From NCBI GenBank assembly GCA_025808875.1, contig CP075528.1, forward strand, positions 4,648,473 through 4,712,472: DNA of 64,000 nucleotides, given 5' to 3'. The notes under the pieces were generated by a model. It was not told the DNA's origin and made no database searches. It was given only the letters and a program-made list of their open reading frames with translations. The DNA comes from Enhydrobacter sp. GTDB taxonomy: Bacteria > Pseudomonadota > Alphaproteobacteria > Reyranellales > Reyranellaceae. Within the stretch, counting starts at the first letter, position 1; every line of letters starts with the position of its first letter. This document shows, piece by piece, positions 1 to 7,566 of this stretch. The position numbers were made by a program, and so were the translations under genes.

Positions 1-517
1 CGCGGCCGGGCCCGAGATGGACGAATTCAATGTGCTTCAGCGGCTGTTCGCTCTTGGGCGCCATGACGACGCCCGCGCAGCGCGACAGGCCCGACAGGAG
101 TGTCGTGGCCTGTTCCAGCGCCTCGTTCATGCTGCGCCCGACAGCGGCGCAACGCGCCTCGATGCTCTCGCGCTCCTCTTCCGTGACGTTGCCGACCTCG
201 AGCAGACCGTTCACGAACAGGCGCAAGCCGGCCTCGGTGGGCAGACGGCCCGCCGAGGTGTGGGGCGAGTAAAGCAGGCCGAGATCCTGCAGATCGGCCA
301 TGATGTTGCGGATCGTCGCCGGCGAAAGCACCTCGGCGATCTTGCGCGTCAGGGCGCGCGATCCGACCGGCTCGCCGGTCTCCACGTAACTCTCGACGAC
401 GTGGCGCAGCACGTCGCGCGCGCGATTGCTCAGTTCCGTCACCGAGGCAGTCTGCCGCTGTCCCGAGGGGGCCTCGGCCAGCACACCTCCCGGCAACCCT
501 AGACGATGAATGGCCAT
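1..517 (-). CDS. hrcA: Heat-inducible transcription repressor HrcA (partial, C-terminus outside window)
   Basis: HrcA represses class I heat-shock genes (groESL, dnaK/grpE) by binding the CIRCE inverted repeat. Only about 172 N-terminal residues are present; the frame runs off the left edge. The winged-helix region is clear from the family block SPATIRNIMADLQDLGLLY, followed directly by the conserved SAGRLPTEAGLR stretch. The ATG at 517 gives a 21-residue leader before the usual start of the family fold (TELSNRARDVLRHVVE), so a start a little further in is possible. It is divergent from rph, the common alphaproteobacterial arrangement. I see no CIRCE copy in the 80 bases upstream. Confidence 0.93.
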   Translation of the reverse strand, partial: MAIHRLGLPGGVLAEAPSGQRQTASVTELSNRARDVLRHVVESYVETGEPVGSRALTRKIAEVLSPATIRNIMADLQDLGLLYSPHTSAGRLPTEAGLRLFVNGLLEVGNVTEEERESIEARCAAVGRSMNEALEQATTLLSGLSRCAGVVMAPKSEQPLKHIEFVHLGPGR

Positions 518-600
518 GCGAAAAATGTAGGTAGTGCAGGCATCTGGGTCAACGCGGTCGCTCGCGCCCGACGACCGCTTCGTGATAATAATCCGCCATC

Positions 601-930
601 GTGTTCCTTCGAGGATATCGCTTCGAGCATCCCAGGACGGAAAAAAGCATCACCATCCGCGGCTGGTCGTACCTGTGGGCCGGCCTGTTCGGCGCGGCTT
701 ACGTCTGGTGGATCGGCTTCGGCAGCGTCTGGTATGCGCTGCTCCTGAACGTCGCCTACGGCGCGGCGTTCCTGTCGATCGTCGCCGTCACGTCGTTCAT
801 CGCCGCCAAGACGCAGTTTCTTGTCTTGCTGGTGCTCGTACCCGGCGTGATCCTCGTCCAGGGCATGGCCATGATCTCGATCATCCGGATCGGCTTCCGA
901 CGCCGCGGCTGGATGTCCAGCATGGCCTGA
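601..930 (+). CDS. Small membrane protein of unknown function
   Basis: A 109-residue protein with three hydrophobic stretches: about residues 24-45 (YLWAGLFGAAYVWWIGFGSV), 47-67, and 71-92 (FLVLLVLVPGVILVQGMAMI). It ends with a short basic tail (RIGFRRRGW). It starts with GTG; no strong ribosome binding site is visible. It sits between the divergent hrcA and rph genes, and codon use matches its neighbours, so it is probably expressed. I recognise no family and infer only an inner-membrane location. Confidence 0.6.
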   Translation: MFLRGYRFEHPRTEKSITIRGWSYLWAGLFGAAYVWWIGFGSVWYALLLNVAYGAAFLSIVAVTSFIAAKTQFLVLLVLVPGVILVQGMAMISIIRIGFRRRGWMSSMA

Positions 931-1006
931 GGCCGGTGCAAAGCCGCCTTGTGGCGGGGCCGGCGATTGGTCATAAGCCCAATCCCATCCGCCCAGGAGA
1001 CAAGAC

Positions 1007-1729
1007 ATGCGCCCGTCCGGCCGCGCCCCAGACCAGCTTCGCCCGATCTCGCTCGACCCGGGATTCTCCCGCTATGCAGAGGGGTCCTGCCTGGTGCGAT
1101 TTGGCGAGACCCACGTCCTGTGCACGGCTTCCGTGGACGAGAAAGTACCGCCCTGGATGCGCAATACGAGCCGCGGCTGGGTCACTGCCGAGTACGGAAT
1201 GCTGCCGCGCTCCACCCATACACGCACCGACCGGGAAGCCTCGCGTGGCAAGCAGTCGGGGCGCACCCAGGAGATCCAGCGACTGATCGGCCGCTCCATG
1301 CGTGCCGTGGTGAGCCTGCCCGCCATGGGCGAGCGTCAGATCAACATCGACTGTGACGTACTGCAGGCCGACGGCGGCACCCGCACGGCCAGCATCACCG
1401 GCGCCTGGGTGGCCCTGCATTTCGCCTTCGAGCGCCTGATCAAGGACGGCAAGATTTCGGCCAACCCGATCACCGGTCAGGTCGCCGCGGTATCGTGCGG
1501 CCTGTGGCAGGGCACGCCCGTTCTCGACCTCGACTATGCGGAGGACTCGACGGCCCATGCCGACGCCAATTTCGTGCTGACGGGAAGCGGCGGCATCGTC
1601 GAGGTCCAGGGTACGGCCGAGCAGGAGCCGTTCTCCGAGCCGCAGTTCGTCGAACTCATGGAACTCGCCAAGAAGGGCGTCGCCGAGCTGACGCGACTGC
1701 AGCGTCAGGCGATCGGCAAGACGGGCTGA
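1007..1729 (+). CDS. rph: Ribonuclease PH
   Basis: RNase PH is a phosphate-dependent 3'-5' exoribonuclease that trims tRNA precursors and works as a hexamer of dimers. The 240-residue length is normal. Family blocks are present: RPSGRAPDQLRPI at the N-terminus, the SGRTQEIQRLIGRSMRAV block with its phosphate-site arginine, and the GTAEQEPFS block near the end. Its stop overlaps the rdgB start (TGATG at 1727-1731), so rph, rdgB, hemW and the next gene are probably one translationally coupled operon. Confidence 0.97.
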   Translation: MRPSGRAPDQLRPISLDPGFSRYAEGSCLVRFGETHVLCTASVDEKVPPWMRNTSRGWVTAEYGMLPRSTHTRTDREASRGKQSGRTQEIQRLIGRSMRAVVSLPAMGERQINIDCDVLQADGGTRTASITGAWVALHFAFERLIKDGKISANPITGQVAAVSCGLWQGTPVLDLDYAEDSTAHADANFVLTGSGGIVEVQGTAEQEPFSEPQFVELMELAKKGVAELTRLQRQAIGKTG

Positions 1730-2343
1730 TGACGCGCCGCTTCGTCGGCTCCAGGCTCGTCGTCGCCACCCACAATCGCGGCAAGGCGGACGAGATCCGA
1801 ACCATGCTTGCGCCGTACGGCGTCGAGATCGTTTCAGCGGCCGACCTCGGTCTTCCCGCGCCCGCCGAGACAGGCGCGACCTTCGAAGAGAATGCCACAG
1901 TGAAGGCGCTCGCGGCGACCCGCGCTTCGGGGCTGCCCGCGCTGGCCGACGATTCCGGATTAGGCGTCGCCGCACTCGATGGCCAACCGGGCCTCTATAC
2001 GGCTGATTGGGAGGGCCCGTCGCGCGACGCCATGGTGGGTATGCGACGCATCCAGGACGAGCTGCGCCAGCGCAACGTGCCGGATACCGACGACGCGCGC
2101 GCAGCGACGTTCCAGTGCGTCCTGGCCCTGGCCTGGCCCGACGGGCACGTGGAGCTGGCGCACGGCACGCTCGACGGGCGTATCGTCTGGCCGCCGCGCG
2201 GATCGGGCGGCCATGGTTACGATCCCTGCTTTCAGCCTCGCGGCGAGAGGCGCACGACGGCCGAGATGAGCGATGCCGAGAAGAACGCGATCAGCCACCG
2301 CGGCCGCGCCTTTCGGATGCTGGTCGAGGCCTGTTTCCGATGA
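1729..2343 (+). CDS. rdgB: XTP/dITP diphosphohydrolase (RdgB/HAM1 family)
   Basis: RdgB hydrolyses non-canonical purine triphosphates (dITP, XTP) to monophosphates and keeps them out of DNA and RNA. The 204-residue product shows the N-terminal VVATHNRGKADEI motif (family T/SxNxxK), the active-site segment LADDSGLGVAALDGQPG, and the C-terminal YDPCF and SHRGRA motifs. The ATG overlaps the rph stop by one base. The gene ends in an ATGA overlap with hemW. Length and motifs are complete. Confidence 0.96.
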   Translation: MTRRFVGSRLVVATHNRGKADEIRTMLAPYGVEIVSAADLGLPAPAETGATFEENATVKALAATRASGLPALADDSGLGVAALDGQPGLYTADWEGPSRDAMVGMRRIQDELRQRNVPDTDDARAATFQCVLALAWPDGHVELAHGTLDGRIVWPPRGSGGHGYDPCFQPRGERRTTAEMSDAEKNAISHRGRAFRMLVEACFR

Positions 2344-3491
2344 CCGCGCCGCTCGGCGTCTACTTTCATTGGCCGTTCTGCAAGTCGAAGTGCCCCTATT
2401 GCGACTTCAATTCCCATGTCCGCGAAAACGTCGACCAGGGCCGTTGGCGCCAAGCACTGCTGCTCGAACTGGAGCACGCCGCGCGCGAGGCGCCGGAGCG
2501 ACGGGTCGAGTCCATCTTCTTCGGCGGCGGGACGCCGTCGCTCATGGAACCCGATACGGTGGCCGCCCTGATCGAGCGTGTGCGGGCGCTGTGGGAGATC
2601 GCACCCGATCTCGAGATCACACTGGAGGCGAACCCCACATCGGTCGAGCGAGGCCGCTTCGCCCGACTGGCCGAGGCGGGCGTCAACCGGGTCTCGTTGG
2701 GCATCCAGGCTCTCGACCCCGAGGCATTGCGCTTTCTCGGCCGCGAACATTCCGTCGGGGAAGCTCTGGCGGCATTGACCGCCGCACAAGAACATTTCCG
2801 CCGCTTCTCGTTCGATCTGATCTATGCGCGACCGGGGCAGTCCGTGGCGGCGTGGCGGGACGAACTCCAGCGCGCGCTGGCCCAGGCCGGCGAGCACCTG
2901 TCGCTCTACCAGTTGACGATCGAGCGCGGCACGCGTTTCTTCGCAGAGCATGCGCGGGGGGGCTTCGCCTTGCCGCAGGAAGACGAAGCTGCCGGCATGT
3001 TCGAGCTGACACAGGAGTTGATGGAGGCGGCTGGATTGCCTGCCTACGAGATCTCCAACCACGCGCGGCCAGGCGCGGCGTGCCGCCACAATCTGATCTA
3101 CTGGCGGTACCAGGACTACGTGGGCATCGGTCCCGGCGCCCACGGCCGCTTCGCCGTTGCCTCCGGCAAGTCGGCGACGCGGCGCCTCAGCGGCCCGGAA
3201 GCCTGGCTGGCCGCTGTCGAGAGCGCCGGACACGGCACCGTCGAAACGGCGCCGGTGTCGGGCCGGGCCATGGTGGAGGAGGCGTTGATGATGGGCCTGC
3301 GACTAAGCGACGGCATCGAGCGGGCCGCCTTCGTCGCCGTTACCGGTTGCGACCCCGTCGAAGCCGTCGGCGAGCCCAGGCTCGCCCCGCTCGTGAAGGC
3401 CGGATTCATCGAAATCGATGGCTCGCATCTGCGGGCCACGTCGGCGGGGCGTCAGCGCCTCAACGCGTTGGTGGAGCGGCTGGTGACATGA
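2340..3491 (+). CDS. hemW: Radical SAM haem chaperone HemW
   Basis: HemW is a radical SAM protein related to HemN that carries haem and is thought to deliver it to respiratory proteins; it lacks coproporphyrinogen dehydrogenase activity. The 383-residue protein has the cluster motif C14-x3-C18-x2-C21 followed by Asp-Phe, where true HemN enzymes have a further cysteine, so HemW is preferred over HemN. The FFGGGTPSL and GVNRVSLGIQ motifs follow. The ATG overlaps the rdgB stop (ATGA) and the gene's own stop overlaps the next start in the same way. Confidence 0.94.
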   Translation: MTAPLGVYFHWPFCKSKCPYCDFNSHVRENVDQGRWRQALLLELEHAAREAPERRVESIFFGGGTPSLMEPDTVAALIERVRALWEIAPDLEITLEANPTSVERGRFARLAEAGVNRVSLGIQALDPEALRFLGREHSVGEALAALTAAQEHFRRFSFDLIYARPGQSVAAWRDELQRALAQAGEHLSLYQLTIERGTRFFAEHARGGFALPQEDEAAGMFELTQELMEAAGLPAYEISNHARPGAACRHNLIYWRYQDYVGIGPGAHGRFAVASGKSATRRLSGPEAWLAAVESAGHGTVETAPVSGRAMVEEALMMGLRLSDGIERAAFVAVTGCDPVEAVGEPRLAPLVKAGFIEIDGSHLRATSAGRQRLNALVERLVT

Positions 3492-4300
3492 GGCGTGCCG
3501 CAGTCCTGGTGCTGCTGCTTGCCCTGTGCGGGGTCGCCGAGGCCCAGCAGAAAAAGCCGGCGCCCGCTCCCAGTCCGCCCAGGTCGGCGTTTCCGCCGCC
3601 AGCGTTCCGCATCACCGTCGCGACCGAAGCCGCGTATCCGCCGTTCAACTATCTGGATCGCAAAGGCCTGCCGGCCGGGTTCGAGATGGAAGTCGCGCAA
3701 GAGGCCTGTCAGCGCATCAAGGCCGAGTGCGAGTTCGTCGTCTATCCTTGGGACGATCTGGTGCCGGGCCTGCTCGACAAGAAGTTCGACGTCATCATGT
3801 CGTCGCTCGAGGTGACGCCGGAGCGGCGCAAGCGGCTCGGCCTGACGCGCCGCTACTATCTTTCGCCCGGCGCCTTCGTCGCGCACAAGGGGGCGCCGTT
3901 CGACGGTCCGCCGTCGCTGCTGCGTGGCCGCAAGATCGGCGTGCAGCGCGACTCCATGCATGCCGACTGGGTCGACAAGAGCTTTCGTCGCTCCGCCCAG
4001 ATCAGGCGTTTCCCGAGCGTTGCCGATGCGCTGCGGGCCCTCGCCGCGGACGAGATCGATGCGGTGTTCGGCGACAAGGTCGAGCTCTGGACGTGGACGC
4101 AGACGCCGGACGCCGCCTGCTGCGCCCTGATCGGCCAGGACATAAAGGACAACCAGACGCTCGGCGTCGGCGTCTCGGCCGGGCTTCGGCGCGAGGACGT
4201 CAAGTTGCGCGAGGCCCTCAACAAGGCGCTCGGCGACATGACCGGCGACGGGACCTTGAAGAAGCTGAACGAGAAGTATTTTCCGTTCCCGCTGAACTGA
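3488..4300 (+). CDS. Periplasmic amino-acid-type solute-binding protein (SBP family 3)
   Basis: A 270-residue protein with a signal peptide (hydrophobic residues 4-15, likely cut after AEA or a little later) and a proline-rich linker. The rest is a family 3 solute-binding fold: ITVATEAAYPPFNYLD at the N-terminus, the GFEMEVAQE strand-helix, the DVIMSSLEVTPERR hinge and a terminal LNEKYFP. Such proteins deliver amino acids or opines to an ABC transporter, but no permease or ATPase gene lies nearby. It overlaps hemW by 4 bases. The ligand cannot be told from sequence. Confidence 0.88.
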   Translation: MRRAAVLVLLLALCGVAEAQQKKPAPAPSPPRSAFPPPAFRITVATEAAYPPFNYLDRKGLPAGFEMEVAQEACQRIKAECEFVVYPWDDLVPGLLDKKFDVIMSSLEVTPERRKRLGLTRRYYLSPGAFVAHKGAPFDGPPSLLRGRKIGVQRDSMHADWVDKSFRRSAQIRRFPSVADALRALAADEIDAVFGDKVELWTWTQTPDAACCALIGQDIKDNQTLGVGVSAGLRREDVKLREALNKALGDMTGDGTLKKLNEKYFPFPLN

Positions 4301-4312
4301 GCTGACTTGGCC

Positions 4313-4969
4313 TCAGGCGGTACTGATCGCGGTGAAGGCTTCGAAAGCGTCCTCCACCAAACTGACGTGATGGAGCATCGCGGTGTGGGCGGCGGACGCG
4401 TCGCCCGACACGATGGCGCGCACGACGGCGTCGTGCTCCTGGCTCGACCGCAGCAGCCGCCCTGTCACGCGGAACTGGGCGCGACGGAACGGTCCGACGC
4501 GCCGACGCAATCCGAGGGCGAACTCGGCCAGCGGTGCATTGTGGGCGCCGGCATAGATCGCCGAATGGAAAGCGACGTTGGCGTCGGAATAGGCCTCGGT
4601 GTCGCCCGCAGCGGCCAGGGCCGCCATGGCCTCGTGCCGCGCCAGGAGCCGCCGCCGCTCGATCGGCGTCATGCTCATGGCGGCGAGTCGTGCGCACGTC
4701 GCCTCCATCTCCGCCATCGCCACGAAAAGACTCTCGACCTGCTCCGGCGTGGCCTTTGAAACCACCGCCCCTTTGCGGGGGCGCATGTCGATCAGCCCGC
4801 TCCTCGTGAGCTGGCGCAACGCCTCGCGCACGGGCGTCCGGGAGACGCCGTGCTGCTGTGCCAGCCCGACTTCGTCCAGTCGCACCCCCGGCTTGAGCGA
4901 GCCGTTGAGGATGCCGTCCGCGATCGCCGCAGCGAGTCGTTCGGCAAGCGTTGGGTTGTCCGATTGCAT
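4313..4969 (-). CDS. GntR-family (FadR/FCD subgroup) transcriptional regulator
   Basis: A 218-residue regulator with an N-terminal winged helix (residues ~8-72, core GVSRTPVREALRQLTRSGLI) and an all-helical FCD ligand-binding domain (~80-210). The FCD metal/ligand residues are recognisable as the Asp in SDANVAFHSAIY and the two later histidine-containing segments (QEHDAVVRAI and AMLHHVSLV). It ends 12 bases from the convergent solute-binding gene. Directly upstream of its ATG is a symmetric ATTG-N4-CAAT element, which suggests autoregulation. The effector and targets are unknown. Confidence 0.9.
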   Translation of the reverse strand: MQSDNPTLAERLAAAIADGILNGSLKPGVRLDEVGLAQQHGVSRTPVREALRQLTRSGLIDMRPRKGAVVSKATPEQVESLFVAMAEMEATCARLAAMSMTPIERRRLLARHEAMAALAAAGDTEAYSDANVAFHSAIYAGAHNAPLAEFALGLRRRVGPFRRAQFRVTGRLLRSSQEHDAVVRAIVSGDASAAHTAMLHHVSLVEDAFEAFTAISTA

Positions 4970-4977
4970 CCCGACCT

Positions 4978-4989
4978 ATTGCATACAAT
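4978..4989. promoter_or_regulatory. Candidate GntR operator
   Basis: ATTGCATACAAT is an inverted repeat (ATTG/CAAT around CATA) lying 8 bases in front of the GntR-type start codon. FadR-subfamily regulators often bind sites with TTG(T)-type and ACAA-type half-sites, so this is a reasonable autoregulatory operator. Based on symmetry and position only. Confidence 0.4.
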
Positions 4990-5136
4990 TCAGGTGCCAA
5001 ACCTTCAATTGGAACCACCGGTGCCCGAGGAAGTATGCGCCAACTTCTCGCTTCTTCGAGACACCGGGGGATTCAGGGGCGACGTTGAGAAACGACAAGC
5101 ATCGCGCATGAGGTCTTCGCCAGCGTGACGACGTAA

Positions 5137-5322
5137 GCCTGCGTCCAGACGCTGAGGCGCGAAGCCGACGGACGCGGCTTCAAGGGCCTGCTCGCCGAGG
5201 ATGCACCGGAGAGCCACTTTCCGGCGCCCATGCGGGCGGCGCGCCACACGATCGGCGCTCAGGGTGCGATGATCGGCTGGACCACTTCGGTCGATCGGAT
5301 CGCCGACGCCCTCGCGGGCTAG
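5137..5322 (+). pseudogene. Decayed coding fragment, C-terminal remnant of an unidentified protein
   Basis: This frame is open for 61 codons to a TAG that touches the end of hspQ. It has strongly coding-like third positions and a protein-like translation (for example GRGFKGLLAEDAPESHF and GWTTSVDRIADALAG). It has no plausible start or ribosome binding site. In the same frame just upstream, a TAA at 5134 interrupts about 15 further coding-like codons, which follow another stop at 5086. I read it as the 3' end of a gene broken by deletion and nonsense mutation. The family is not recognised. The rest of the 4990-5136 stretch shows nothing definite. Confidence 0.4.
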
Positions 5323-5642
5323 TGCATCGCCCGATCGCGCGATACGTACTGGCCGCGCTTCAGTTCCTTGAAAAAGTGCGGCACTTGCGGATGCGACACC
5401 GGCTTGCCGGTCTCGTCCGGCAGCAGGTTCTGTTCGGAGACGTAGGCGACGTAAGTGGTCTGCGCGTTCTCGGCGAGCAGATGATAGAAGGGCTGGTCGC
5501 GGCGCGGCCGGACTTCCTCCGGAATCGACGCCAGCCATTCCTCGGTGTTGGAAAACACCGGGTCGACGTCGAAGATCACGCCTCGAAAGGGATAGATGCG
5601 ATGCTTCACCACCTGACCGATGGCAAATTTGGCCTTCCGCAT
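5319..5642 (-). CDS. hspQ: Heat shock protein HspQ
   Basis: HspQ (YccV) is a small hemimethylated-DNA-binding-like protein that acts as a specificity factor for Lon protease. Characteristic blocks are AKFAIGQVVKHRIYPFRGV at the N-terminus, then DQPFYHLLAENAQTTYVAYVS. From the ATG at 5642 the product is 107 residues, the usual size. An in-frame ATG at 5690 would add 16 residues with no family counterpart. Neither start has a convincing ribosome binding site. The stop overlaps the end of the convergent decayed fragment by a few bases. Confidence 0.9.
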   Translation of the reverse strand: MRKAKFAIGQVVKHRIYPFRGVIFDVDPVFSNTEEWLASIPEEVRPRRDQPFYHLLAENAQTTYVAYVSEQNLLPDETGKPVSHPQVPHFFKELKRGQYVSRDRAMH

Positions 5643-5884
5643 GGGCGGCGAGGCGAACGCAGATCGGGCCGTCTGGTTGACGATTTCCATGGCAAAAGTA
5701 TTACCCCGAACGGGGCGGCAGGCAACGCAAGTCGACACGGCGGCAGCACGGGACACTGCAAGAATGTGTGACCAGGCCAGGCCACGCAAGATCGCGGCCA
5801 AGCCTGCGAGCCGTTACGGTCGGTTGACGGAGGCCACCCTCCCGTGGACTCTGCCGTCCGCGGGGCCATCTGGGGAACGCGCCG

Positions 5885-6733
5885 TTGGCTGATGGTTTGA
5901 AAGTCCGGTTCTGGGGCGTGCGCGGCTCGATCTCCTGCGCCGGCGCCGAGTACATGCGCTATGGGGGCAATACGTCCTGCCTGGAGGTGACAGCGGCGGG
6001 GCGGCGGCTGATCTTCGACGCCGGTACGGGAATCCGGGCGCTCGGGCTGGAACTCGCACGGAGCGCGAATCTCGACATCGACATCTATTTTACCCATACC
6101 CACCTCGATCACATCACAGGCCTCACTTTCTTTGCGCCACTGTTCGAGGAGTCCAATTCGGTGCGGCTGTGGGCCGGCCACCTCGAAGCGCCACATACGC
6201 TGAAGAATGTGGTGACGAAATTGATGCAGGCGCCGCTTTATCCCGTGAGTCTCGAGGTCTTCCGCGCCGAGGTCGGCTTCAATGAGTTCCGTGCCGGCGA
6301 TACACTGGCCTGCGGCGAGGTCGGACTGCGCACGGCGCCGCTCAATCATCCCAACGGTGCCACCGGGTATCGTGTCGATTTCGGCGGCAAGTCGATCTGC
6401 TACATCACCGACACCGAGCATCGCCCCGGAGAACGCGACAAGACGATCGTCGAGCTGTGCCGCGGTGCCGACGTGATGATCTACGACAGCAGCTATACCG
6501 ACGAAGAGTATCCGCGTTACCGCGAATGGGGCCACTCGACCTGGCAGGAAGGTGTGCGGGTCGCCGACGCGGCCGGCGTCGGCACCCTCGCAATCTTCCA
6601 TCACGATCCCAGCCACGACGACGCTTTCATGGACGACGTCGCGCGCCAGGCGGCCAGCCTGCGCCCCGGAACCGTGGCCAGCGGCCTGCCGAGGGTCGTC
6701 GTGGCGCACGAGGGCTTGACGCTCGCGCCGTGA
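5885..6733 (+). CDS. MBL-fold metallohydrolase (beta-lactamase/RNase Z-like superfamily)
   Basis: A 282-residue metallo-beta-lactamase-fold protein of the group that begins VRFWGVRGSI (here residues 7-16). The metal motif THTHLDHITG is a full HxHxDH signature, and further ligands are expected at the His of LNHPNGATGY, the Asp of ITDTEH and the His of FHHDPSHDD. The start is TTG at 5885, because no ATG or GTG precedes the conserved N-terminus in frame. The substrate is unknown; relatives include cyclic-phosphate and phosphonate-type hydrolases. The stop lies 2 bases before the methyltransferase ATG. Confidence 0.85.
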   Translation: MADGLKVRFWGVRGSISCAGAEYMRYGGNTSCLEVTAAGRRLIFDAGTGIRALGLELARSANLDIDIYFTHTHLDHITGLTFFAPLFEESNSVRLWAGHLEAPHTLKNVVTKLMQAPLYPVSLEVFRAEVGFNEFRAGDTLACGEVGLRTAPLNHPNGATGYRVDFGGKSICYITDTEHRPGERDKTIVELCRGADVMIYDSSYTDEEYPRYREWGHSTWQEGVRVADAAGVGTLAIFHHDPSHDDAFMDDVARQAASLRPGTVASGLPRVVVAHEGLTLAP

Positions 6734-6735
6734 GA

Positions 6736-7566
6736 ATGCTGCGCAAGCTGCGGGGGCGCTGGCGGCGCCTGATGCTCGGGCTCCCGACCGTCCTCGGACT
6801 GCGGCCGCGAGGCTGGTTCATACCACACCGCTATGCGCCGTTGCTGCCACCGCCCGGCAGCCAGCCGCCCTATCCGGCGATCTCGAGTCTCTTCGAGAAG
6901 CACGACGCGGATTTCCGGGCGTTGCTCGATCTGGTCGACGGCCACGCCAAGGCGCTCGAATCAATGAACGGTCTCCTCGAGCAAGCTTGGTTCCCCTCAC
7001 TCGATGCAGCGGTCGCCTACACGCTGGTGCGCGAGCGAAAGCCGCGCAGCATCATCGAGGTCGGATCGGGCCATTCGACGCGCCTGCTGGCGCGCGCGCT
7101 CGCGGGTGTCGGCGAGATTCTGGCGATCGATCCGGCGCCGCGCGCCGACATCGCCGGCCTGCCCGGCGTCCGCGTCGTTCCCTCGACCCTGCAGGCGGCG
7201 CCCGCCGACCTCTTCGATCGCCTCTCCGGCGGCGATCTTCTGTTCATCGATTCGAGTCATATCCTGATGCCCGGCAGCGATGTCGACGTGCTGCTGAACC
7301 GGGTGCTGCCACGATTGCCGTCGGGCGCCCTTATTCACATTCACGACATTTTCCTGCCGTTCGACTATCCGCGCTTCTGGGCCTGGCGGAACTACAACGA
7401 GCAGCAGGGCGTCCTGCCGCTGTTGGCAACCGGCGCGTATGCGCCGCTGTTCTCGAGCGTGTGGGCCGAGCGGCAGCTCGGCGAGCGCCTGAAGCAATCG
7501 GTGGTGGCGCGCTTGCCTGCGGTCCCCGACTCGCTTGCCACGAGCCTGTGGCTCGAGAAGCGATGA
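6736..7566 (+). CDS. Class I SAM-dependent methyltransferase-like protein
   Basis: The 276-residue protein has a central Rossmann-type methyltransferase domain: the SAM-binding motif I reads IIEVGSGHSTRLLARAL (about residues 98-115), followed by ILAIDPAPR and the acidic LLFIDSSH strand. The C-terminal part resembles proteins described as class I methyltransferases of unknown target. The N-terminus is strongly basic (LRKLRGRWRR). A GTG at 6730, overlapping the upstream stop, is an alternative start two codons earlier. It overlaps the cyclase gene by 4 bases (ATGA), suggesting coupled translation. The substrate is unknown. Confidence 0.8.
   Translation: MLRKLRGRWRRLMLGLPTVLGLRPRGWFIPHRYAPLLPPPGSQPPYPAISSLFEKHDADFRALLDLVDGHAKALESMNGLLEQAWFPSLDAAVAYTLVRERKPRSIIEVGSGHSTRLLARALAGVGEILAIDPAPRADIAGLPGVRVVPSTLQAAPADLFDRLSGGDLLFIDSSHILMPGSDVDVLLNRVLPRLPSGALIHIHDIFLPFDYPRFWAWRNYNEQQGVLPLLATGAYAPLFSSVWAERQLGERLKQSVVARLPAVPDSLATSLWLEKR

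Noticed and set aside
5695..5720. CCCCG-AA-CGGGG hairpin upstream of hspQ as a riboswitch or thermometer
   Set aside because: A short GC stem without a sequestered ribosome binding site; no known riboswitch core.
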